Assembly: GCF_000003815.2 (NCBI RefSeq) | Contig: NC_049997.1 | Span: forward strand, 15,302,753-15,366,752 | Length of the DNA: 64,000 bases | Direction: 5' to 3' | From: Branchiostoma floridae | Lineage: Eukaryota > Chordata > Leptocardii > Amphioxiformes > Branchiostomatidae | Shown: piece after piece, positions 56,746-64,000 of the stretch | Layout: every line of letters begins with the position of its first letter | Numbering within the stretch: the stretch's first letter is position 1 | Made by a program: the position numbers and the translations under genes | Notes under the pieces: model-generated | Seen by the model: the letters and a program-made list of their open reading frames with translations, nothing else | The model's database searches: none | What the model was told of the DNA's origin: nothing

Positions 56746-59700
56746 ATGCCCCAAAATATGCATAGGCTCAATGCCTTCTTTATGTTAACGATGGTGGTTA
56801 TAGCAACCTTAAACGTTTGTGGGATGCGCAATCCCAACAAACGCAAACAGGTATACGACTTTTGCAGACAACACAAATTTGATATTGTTTGCCTGCAAGA
56901 GAGTCACATTACACATGTGGATGAAACTACTAAGTGGGAAAAGGAATGGGGAGGGCAGGCCCTATGGAGCCTTGGTACGCCCAACTCTAGAGGTGTAGGC
57001 ATCCTGCTTTCCCCATCCCTTGACTTGAAAATAACTAAGAAATTCTGCGATGATGAGGGTCGCGTAGTTTCCGCAGTCCTGGCTGACGGCACGCGCTCTC
57101 TTCGAGTGTGCAACGTATACGCACCGAATGATGCAGCTGAACGATCCACATTTTTCCGTGGTCTAGGCAATTTCTTATCCAACTCTGAGTCCACGGTCCT
57201 TTGTGGGGATTTCAACTGCATTGAGTCTCCCAGCCTAGATAAAAGAGGGGGGAATCCAAGTCGTAGTTCTGGAGGTTCGAAAATTCTAAAGAACCTCTGT
57301 ACTAGTCACAACCTACACGACTCGTGGAGGCAGCTGAATCCGGATGGGCGCGTATATACGTGGCGTCAACCTGATAACGCTGTAGCATGCCGACTGGATA
57401 GACTTTACTCATCCAACAATCTGCCCGTCTCTGGCCATTTTTTCCGGCCTGCATACTTCACAGACCACGATTGTGTGGGAATCGATGTGCTTCCAACAGC
57501 TAAAAAGAAGTCTTCCATGTGGAAGTGCAATGTTTCCATCCTAAAGAACAAAGAAGTCCAGTCGGACTTCACTGCGTCCTACAAGGACTGGCAGACTTTG
57601 AAGTTGGGTTACCCTTCCCTGAGATCTTGGTGGGATGACGTCAAAGACCGAACACGCTCCTTGTTTATTAAGCACTCATGTAAGATAGCCAAAGACAAAA
57701 GAGAAGCTCGTTACCAACTGAACAACACTTTAGGGGATCTGACCAACCAGCTTAATGCTGGTGCGGTCTCCCCTGATGTCCTGAGACAATATAAGGCCAC
57801 GAAAGACGCACTGTCAGAGTTGGCAACCTCTGAAGCTCAGGGCGCCATCGTCAGATCCCGAATCAAACAATTTGAGGAGGGGGAAAAGTGCACGTCCTTC
57901 TTTCTAAAGCAGGCCGCTTCCAACGGCAAGAAGAAAAGGATCTGTGCCATACGAGACTCAATGGGACAAGTTGTCCATGAGGATGACGAAATCGCAAATG
58001 TTTTCTACGAATTCTACGCAGAGCTGTTTGCTGAGGAACCAGTGGACCCGGTTGCCTCTGACCAGCTTTGTGACAACCTTGAAAACACATTGACCCCAGA
58101 GGAGGCCCAAGCATTGGAGGCCCCTCTCTCAACCGACGAAATGTTAAACTCAGTCCGCAGCATGCAAAATAACAAATGCCCGGGCAGTGATGGTCTACCC
58201 AAAGAGTTCTACACGACCTTCTGGCATCTGATTGCCGACGACCTCCTGAAGGTGTTTCAAGAAGCTCTTGATGCTGGAGAACTTTCCTCCAGCCAGAAGT
58301 TTGGGGTTTTGACACTGTTGCCAAAGAAGGGAGACGAATTGGACCCCAAGAACAGGAGACCAATCTCCCTCCTAAACACCGACTACAAAATTTTGACTAA
58401 AGTTCTTAATAACCGCCTTCAGTCTGTAATAGCGTCGGTGTTGCACCCGGACCAAACCTGTGGTGTACCAGGAAGGTCGATCCAGTGCAACCTCCGACTC
58501 ACACGAGACATAGTTGTTTACGCAAATAACAATAACATCGAATGTGCTATTGTCTCCCTTGATCAAGCAAAAGCCTTTGACCGTGTCAACATCTCCTTTC
58601 TACAACAGACTCTCGCACGAATGGGATTTGGACCTTCCTTTCGGAAGTGGGTTTCAATACTTTACAACGACATCTCCAGTTCCGTTTTGGTGAATGGCTC
58701 CCTGTCGTCTCCCTTCGCCCTAACAAGGGGAGTGCGGCAGGGATGCCCACTTTCGCCACTGTTGTATGCAATCTCTCTTGAGCCGTTTGCGGCGACAGTC
58801 CGCAAAGACTCTGAGGTGCATGGAGTAAAACTCCCAGGCGGCTACGAAGCCAAAATGTCTCTGTATGCAGATGATAACTCTGCCTTCCTGACATCAGACG
58901 ACTCTATCGTCAGGCTGTTTGACCTTGTCGGGCTGTACAACAGAGGCTCAGGCTCAATGTTGAACCTAGACAAATGTGAGGGGTTATGGCTGGGGAAATG
59001 GAGAAATAGACCAGACACCCCTGTACAAATAAAATGGACATCTGGGTCCATCCGTCTGCTTGGTGGGGTCTTTGGCAACATTGACATGCCCCTAACCAAC
59101 TGGAAGGAAGGTAAACGCAAATTTGTTGAAACCTTACAAGGATGGGGAGCCAGATCCCTCTCCTTTACAGGCAAAGTGACAGTGGCAAACTCTCTAGCCA
59201 CCGCCAAACTGTGGTACCTGGCGTCGGTGTTCACCCCTCCTGATTCGGTCATGAAGGAAATCAATACCGCACTGTTCGCCTTTTTCTGGGACAAAAAGCG
59301 TGAGATGATCAGCCGAAATACCATCTACCTTCCTCCTGAGAAGGGCGGCTGGGGCCTAATCGACATAGCAAAGAAGGCAAAATGTCTGTACAGTCGGCCT
59401 TTCTCGGACATCATGTCCCAGGAAGACTTACCTTGGGTGCAGCTCGCCAGGTACTGGCTCGGTATTTTCATTAGACGTTTCGACCCGTCAACATGGTCCA
59501 ATAACATGCCCCACTCCCCGAATGCCCCTCCCCACTACAAAGCTCTACAGTCCCTGGTATCTGAACTCGTAGAGGCATCCCCCTCTAAAAAGTGGGACCC
59601 CGGGTGCACTACGCGGTCTCTATACGACAGCCTTCTAAAGAAGGATGCTCACATTCCAAGCGTCTGTCTTAACAAGCGTTCTGTTCCCTGGCCATTAACC

Positions 59701-60249
59701 TTCCAATCTGTTCAACACCCACTCCTGGAGAACAGACTGAAGGACACTGCATGGCTGGTTGCACACCACGCCCTCAAAACGAATGCCCTGCTCTGCTCGA
59801 ACTGGGGTTACATTCGCTCGGGAACTTGTCCAAGGCAGAATTGTAAAGGCCACGAAACTGTAGAGCACGCCATGTGGTACTGCAGCGAAGTGCTGCTAAC
59901 ATGGACTTGGGTGGAGGGTTTTCTCAGGAGGTGGGTCATGTCAGACTTCCGAATAAATAAACAGATGGTTATCTATGGCATCCTGCCACCCTCATGGAAA
60001 AAATGCAAGATAGATGCTATCACCTACACCCTGGCCGTCGCGAGGAAACGCATATGGTCCTCACGTTGTGAAGCACTCTTTGACAAGACCTTTTCGACTC
60101 ATGTCGAGATGGTCCCATACATCAAGGAGTGCCTCCGCTCAAGAATAAAGCTTGACTTTGTACGTCTGAACGAAACAACGTTTATGTCTCTGTGGTGCTC
60201 AGTGCAGTGGGCGAGGGTCGACGGGGGAAAACTGCGACTACGCTTTTAA
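56743..60249 (+). CDS. LINE ORF2: endonuclease-reverse transcriptase (1,168 aa)
   Basis: This enzyme nicks target DNA and primes reverse transcription on it. The endonuclease (about 17-250) keeps its key residues: Asn24 (TLNVCG), Glu53 (LQESH), Tyr126 (NVYAPN), Asp156/Asn158 (GDFNC) and Asp241-His242, here TDH instead of the usual SDH. The reverse transcriptase (about 470-790) has FGVLTLLPKKGD, RRPISLLNTDYK, Asp607 in SLDQAKAFDRV, TRGVRQGCPLSPLLY and the YADD box at 708-711, so all three catalytic aspartates are present. A cysteine-histidine motif near 1029-1047 (C-x4-C-x7-H-x4-C) is typical of the L1/Tx1 group. No frameshift or internal stop. The start is set by overlap with ORF1. Confidence 0.95.
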   Translation: MMPQNMHRLNAFFMLTMVVIATLNVCGMRNPNKRKQVYDFCRQHKFDIVCLQESHITHVDETTKWEKEWGGQALWSLGTPNSRGVGILLSPSLDLKITKKFCDDEGRVVSAVLADGTRSLRVCNVYAPNDAAERSTFFRGLGNFLSNSESTVLCGDFNCIESPSLDKRGGNPSRSSGGSKILKNLCTSHNLHDSWRQLNPDGRVYTWRQPDNAVACRLDRLYSSNNLPVSGHFFRPAYFTDHDCVGIDVLPTAKKKSSMWKCNVSILKNKEVQSDFTASYKDWQTLKLGYPSLRSWWDDVKDRTRSLFIKHSCKIAKDKREARYQLNNTLGDLTNQLNAGAVSPDVLRQYKATKDALSELATSEAQGAIVRSRIKQFEEGEKCTSFFLKQAASNGKKKRICAIRDSMGQVVHEDDEIANVFYEFYAELFAEEPVDPVASDQLCDNLENTLTPEEAQALEAPLSTDEMLNSVRSMQNNKCPGSDGLPKEFYTTFWHLIADDLLKVFQEALDAGELSSSQKFGVLTLLPKKGDELDPKNRRPISLLNTDYKILTKVLNNRLQSVIASVLHPDQTCGVPGRSIQCNLRLTRDIVVYANNNNIECAIVSLDQAKAFDRVNISFLQQTLARMGFGPSFRKWVSILYNDISSSVLVNGSLSSPFALTRGVRQGCPLSPLLYAISLEPFAATVRKDSEVHGVKLPGGYEAKMSLYADDNSAFLTSDDSIVRLFDLVGLYNRGSGSMLNLDKCEGLWLGKWRNRPDTPVQIKWTSGSIRLLGGVFGNIDMPLTNWKEGKRKFVETLQGWGARSLSFTGKVTVANSLATAKLWYLASVFTPPDSVMKEINTALFAFFWDKKREMISRNTIYLPPEKGGWGLIDIAKKAKCLYSRPFSDIMSQEDLPWVQLARYWLGIFIRRFDPSTWSNNMPHSPNAPPHYKALQSLVSELVEASPSKKWDPGCTTRSLYDSLLKKDAHIPSVCLNKRSVPWPLTFQSVQHPLLENRLKDTAWLVAHHALKTNALLCSNWGYIRSGTCPRQNCKGHETVEHAMWYCSEVLLTWTWVEGFLRRWVMSDFRINKQMVIYGILPPSWKKCKIDAITYTLAVARKRIWSSRCEALFDKTFSTHVEMVPYIKECLRSRIKLDFVRLNETTFMSLWCSVQWARVDGGKLRLRF

Positions 60250-60466
60250 TCCCCTGCTTCCCCCCTGTAGTCGTATCAGTCTGGTATGAACTGTCTGTCT
60301 TGTACGTTTCGTATGTCTTTTTTATTTGGATGTGTCAAGTTGGCAGGAGTGGGTTGGTGGGAGCTCGGCGGACAAGTAACCTGTTGTGGGTAGCTTGACA
60401 CATCCCTTTTTCTTTCCTTCTTCTCTTGTATGTTCTTTGAAATGATGTAAAAAAAAAAAAAAAAAA
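60250..60466 (+). other. LINE 3' UTR and poly-A tail
   Basis: About 200 bp T/C-rich non-coding sequence ends in an uninterrupted 18-A run. No AATAAA is seen directly before the tail. Confidence 0.7.
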
Positions 60467-60793
60467 TGAAAACAGTGAAAAAACGTCTTGTCTCTCTTGT
60501 CTAGTTTTCTTTCTTTTTTGATTTTGTTATACCCCCATTAAAAACGGGCATACACATTGCGCACATACACATACACACACAAACACAGACAAGCAAAAAC
60601 TCTAACTCCATTCTTCAGGTGATAAAAGAGATGTTACTTAAAGGTTGACTCAGAGTTTGGATGAGTCACCATCTCTTAAAATGACAACAGGAAGCATCCT
60701 AACGAGCCTGGGTTCCTGACTATGTTGGAAAACGGGGTCCCAGAGTCCAGACAAGATCTAGAAAATTCAAAGTTTGACAAAGGTCAAGCTGTC
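60467..60793. other. Spacer after the LINE
   Basis: No exon is seen. A CA-rich microsatellite-like stretch (ACACATACACATACACACAC) lies at about 60550-60590. Confidence 0.5.
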
Positions 60794-61068
60794 TAAAGGT
60801 GGTATCTCACTGCACCTGGGGCACCGGTGCGGCACTGCGGGGTTCGTTCACTGCGGCACAGGTGTGTTATTTTCGCCGATCTTTTATAATTCGGATATTG
60901 CGTAATACGTAAAAGTATGACAACAGACGAAGACAACAAAATGTACAAAACGTAAGAAAATTCGTTTTTTTTTAAATCTCTGAAATCCGTTGAGTCATCT
61001 TTCGAACCCCGCATTGCCGCACCGGTGCTCTAAGAAAACCCTCTAAGTGCAGTGAGATACCACCTTTA
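60794..61068. mobile_element. MITE, 275 bp, family of 44073-44305
   Basis: TAAAGGTGGTATCTCACTGC and its exact inverse form the ends, with the shared inner GCACCGGTGCGGCACTGCGG repeat. TA at both outer ends. Interior TTATTTTCGCCGAT and AATACGTAAAAGTATGAC match the other copy. Confidence 0.92.
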
Positions 61069-61494
61069 CTGTCCCCATAATGTCCAACATAAACCCTATC
61101 TATCCATGTCCTTAGCTGACCTATCTTGGAACGTTTGCTTACCCTTAATAGGTTATCTTGACTTTCACCATTAAATCTCTCATTCTGTCGGGGAACAAAA
61201 TAAATAAACCACAAAATATCAGCCCATAAAGATAAGGATACTAAGGAAGCTTCTAAATCTGTGGACGCCTTAAGCCTACTATAAAAACCTTATTTAGTGA
61301 GGATGCAGTAACGGAAATTGGTGAGATATTTTTTCTGACTTGATTTCAGACAATAGGAATTTATAATTGTTGACACTATGCAAACTAATCATTGTCTATG
61401 TAAACGTCAGTGTCCCCATTCTAAAAAAAATTCATTTCGGTTCTTTTTCTTCTTTCTTCAACTTACTGGAGATTCTTTAGCCGATATGCCGTAT
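61069..61494. other. Non-coding stretch
   Basis: AT-rich sequence; no exon or named repeat seen. Confidence 0.4.
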
Positions 61495-61770
61495 ACTGAA
61501 AGGATTGATTTACTCACAAGGGAAAGGATCTCCACTATTAAGTGTGGTGGGTTCTTTAATCTTTAACGTGCTCGAGGTGTGGCTCTCCTCAAACACGGGA
61601 CCTCCATTTAACGTCCTATCCGAGAGACGGCCCTAACCGAAGTTACACATTTTCACCTGAGTGAAGTGCATTTCTCAAGAGCATAAGATCGGTGACATGA
61701 TAAGATTTGAACACGGGACCTCTGGGTTCTGGGCTATACACCCAGAAGTTGCGCCACACGGCCCTACAAT
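61495..61770 (-). mobile_element. Best-preserved copy of the dispersed SINE
   Basis: On the minus strand it begins with a tRNA-like head: GGGCCGTGTGGCGCAACTTC (A-box) and GGTCCCGTGTTCAAATC (B-box). On the plus strand the body reads GTGGTGGGTTCTTTAA, GCTCGAGGTGTGGCTCTCC, ACACGGGACCTCCATTTAAC and CACCTGAGTGAAGTG. Four further copies in this window have the same orientation. Confidence 0.82.
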
Positions 61771-63104
61771 GAGGTAAAGGACTGTATGATTCTCACTATC
61801 ATGCTCTGTTATCTCGTATCAAATGAAAAATACAAGACATCCGGCAAAGTCTTAGAACGTCCGGATTGCTAGCGGCACTCGCATAAGTTGTTAAGGTCAT
61901 TTTTGGTTCAAGGTCGCTGTTCCTATACGCCTTAATCTCCCTAATACTGAAAAAGACGACCCAGAAATTAAGGATTTCCGAAAATAGATCTGTTATTTCC
62001 CAACTCCAAGCCTTCAAGACAGTCCAATTTGCTTGCTATGCTGCGTAAACAAAAGCCTGGATTTCTTGAAAATTCATACAGCATATTTTCAATGTCACTC
62101 TGATTGAAAACAGAATCAAGAATCAACATAATTTATCCCCTTGGTACTAACTAGTGCATACATACAGTTTTATATTCCTGACTTGTCGACATTACTCTAC
62201 TGCTAGCACTACTAGACTCATGGTGTTACCGGTTAGAAAGAAAACTACCGGGTATCTAATTTAGAAGTGGAAAAAATTGGCAAAAATGTTCATTGGGACG
62301 ATTTGTTAACAACACAAGTAGAGAGCGAGAGTGAGAGAGTGAGAGACAAAAGAGTGTTGAAAGAGAAAGAGAGTGAAAGAGAGAAAGAGAGAGAAAAATA
62401 AAGAGAGAGAGGGCGAACGAGAGAGGAGAAAAAGAAAAAGGGAAAGAGAGAGAGAGAGATTTCGAAAGAGAGAAGGAGAAAGAGGGAAACAGAGAACGAG
62501 TCGGTCAGTAAGATATATATATATAGAGAAAGAACGGGAGAGAATGGGAGGTAGGGCAGAGAGAGAAAGAGAGAGACAGAAAAAAGAAAAAGAGGGAGAA
62601 AGAGAGAGTGATCGGGAAAAAGAGAATATTATATAACATAGCTTAGTCCAACGTTTGTCCAAACAGGTTCAAAGTGCACCTCCATTCGATCCGTGTTTTC
62701 AGCGGCTTTTCATTAGCCCAATTAACGGTGAAACTGGATCTGTGTCGAACCTTCGGTCAGCCCGCACAGAATGTCCTGCTATTCCCACCCTATCGGTTCA
62801 TATCGTAAACTTAGACGTAAGGGCCGCCGACAGATTGGAGAGAACTTCCGAAGGGACACGTCCAGGCTGTTCGCACTCAGATCGAGGACAGGGAAGCCTC
62901 GAAATCAGACTAGTTAGGATACTCTTTCAACCACCCCCGTACATGATGTAATATTTTGTGAGAACCAAACTGTACTCATCGGCCAGCTAACTCCTCTGGT
63001 GTGTTATCTGTTTATTTGGCAAATTTCTAACATAAAAAGAAGTCATCTACATCAGAGCTTTACAACCATCCCTGAACAGAGACGGTGGGCGCCATAGACT
63101 TCCT
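61771..63104. other. Spacer with polypurine tract
   Basis: No exon recognised. Contains the polypurine tract (62310-62635). GGCCAGCTAACTCCTCTGG (about 62983) recurs near 19256 as GGCCATCTAACTCCTCTGG, a dispersed repeat fragment. Confidence 0.45.
62310..62635. repeat. Polypurine GAGAAAG tract
   Basis: About 320 bp of G/A-only sequence with few interruptions (a short ATATATAT at about 62513). Frames in it are compositional artefacts. Confidence 0.93.
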
Positions 63105-63210
63105 GCAACTTATGATCCACTGCTCACCGAGTCACGTGTCCTATCTGTATAATGTGACGTCGCAGCAGCAGCGGATCATTCTTTCCTTGACAAAGACTTG
63201 AGCTATTCAG
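63105..63210. mobile_element. Truncated inverted copy of the 20386-20577 MITE
   Basis: CTGCAACTTATGATCCACTG, CTCACCGAGTCACGTG and CCTTGACAAAGACTTG match the reverse complement of about 20384-20480. Confidence 0.75.
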
Positions 63211-63590
63211 TCAAAAATTTGGGTAAGTTCAATTTTTGTGTGTGTTGGAAATTACAGTTGAACTCGTTCCAGGTAAATTTTCAAGCTAATTTCTAATATC
63301 TTTCTAGCGACCTGTGGGGCTTGGTAGAGGCTACATACGTCCCATGATTTTGACACTGATATTTTTACCTATCTTCAAGTATCCTGAAAGACTTCAGCTG
63401 TTCAGTCGAAAATTTGGGTAAGTTCCATTTTTTTTGTTGGAAATTACAGTTAAAGTCGTTCCAGATAAATTTTCAAGCTAATTTCTAATATTTCTCTAGC
63501 GACCTGTGGGGCCTGGAAGAGGCTACATGCGTCCCCTGATTTTGACACTGATATTTGTACCTATCTCCAAGTATCCTGTAAACCATACCA
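63197..63590. repeat. ~195-bp tandem duplication
   Basis: AGACTTSAGCT, AAATTTGGGTAAGTTC, GGAAATTACAGTT, TTTCAAGCTAATTTCTAATA, TAGCGACCTGTGGGGC and GATTTTGACACTGATATTT occur in order twice, near 63197 and 63391. The end motif is shared with the MITE at 44599-44776. Confidence 0.88.
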
Positions 63591-63921
63591 TCGTGGCTCG
63601 CCGGTAGCTATAATATAGCGACCGGTGCTGGGAGTGATGCCCGCCCGCCCAGTTCATTAGAGTACGCCGGGGGATTTTCACGGGGTTGGTTTCAATTACT
63701 GCGTTGATTAGAAAGACTTTCTGGTGAAGTGTTGCCTCCCTGTCTCTTCTCAAACGGTACTTCGTTGTAATCTCCAAGCAGATCCTACGGTGCCATAAGA
63801 TAGTATCAAAGCTGGCCAGGGAGTATAGCCGGCTATTATAAGGGAGTCAAGCGGGCACCTAGATCCTACGGAACCTGGTTGGAGATTAATTCGTTGGCCA
63901 TAGCTCCAATGTCTCATAGTG
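63591..63921. other. Non-coding stretch
   Basis: Contains ATCCTACGG twice (63782 and 63862) but no recognisable exon. Confidence 0.4.
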
Positions 63922-63968
63922 AGGGACAGGTAGTGTGAGGTCATAATCATCTCACGCTACTTGTCCCT
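63922..63968. repeat. Long hairpin
   Basis: AGGGACAGGTAGTGTGAG and CTCACGCTACTTGTCCCT pair over 18 positions with two G-T type mismatches around an 11-base loop. Confidence 0.75.
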
Positions 63969-64000
63969 CCCCTGTTCTTCTATAGCGACAGCTGCCTAAG

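Larger units (their letters stand above)
55439..60466 (+). mobile_element. Intact L1/Tx1-type non-LTR retrotransposon
   Basis: Two uninterrupted frames (55439-56743 and 56743-60249), a ~200-bp 3' UTR and an 18-A tail at 60449-60466. The order of zinc-knuckle ORF1, apurinic-type endonuclease, reverse transcriptase and terminal CCHC is that of the L1/Tx1 group. Motifs such as RRPISLLNTDYKILTK and SLDQAKAFDRV point to Tx1 rather than CR1, RTE or Jockey. Absence of frameshifts or stops over 4.8 kb suggests a young copy. Some Tx1 lineages insert into fixed sequences, but the target here is unclear. Confidence 0.9.

Noticed and set aside
56151..59507. Minus-strand frames of up to 166 codons across the LINE
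   Set aside because: They are antisense shadows of ORF1 and ORF2 without domains.
62306..62662. 118-codon Ser/Leu-rich minus frame
   Set aside because: Same compositional artefact in the second polypurine tract.

Overview
The window looks like animal nuclear DNA with introns and dense repeats. The intron-rich RABL2 gene, a FYVE gene and the many families of short repeats fit an invertebrate deuterostome, most likely a lancelet (Branchiostoma). That assignment is inferred from repeat and gene style and was not tested by any search. Four N gaps show it is a draft assembly. Almost all small open frames are chance frames inside repeats.

Layout. Bases 1-8579 are a satellite of ~215-bp monomers with a 1,724-bp higher-order period. 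Bases 8580-11120 are a second, unrelated satellite of 206 bp whose two monomer types follow an A-B-B-A order. Bases 13189-18612 are a 5.4-kb DNA transposon with terminal inverted repeats and a 10-bp target duplication. It carries G/C-tract arrays and is itself interrupted by a 3.5-kb element built like a Helentron (Helitron2-type rolling-circle element). A second copy of that element lies inverted at 51957-54591.

Three genes are readable, all on the minus strand. They are RABL2 (8 coding exons, 24312-33801), a small FYVE zinc-finger gene (35785-38322, two possible first coding exons), and a secreted cysteine-rich protein gene (5 coding exons, 41435-44931) whose fourth coding exon is partly duplicated. 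All splice phases of RABL2 and the secreted gene close, giving 236 and 242 residues. Introns and spacers hold at least ten short inverted-repeat elements and several tRNA-derived SINE copies. A 1.06-kb Mutator-like element with long terminal repeats and a 10-bp target duplication lies at 40266-41326.

On the plus strand, 55439-60466 is a full-coding non-LTR retrotransposon of the L1/Tx1 type. Its zinc-knuckle ORF1 and endonuclease/reverse-transcriptase ORF2 are both intact and joined by an overlapping TAATG stop-start. The last 4 kb hold more repeats. No prokaryotic operon, CRISPR array, rRNA gene or intact tRNA gene was seen.
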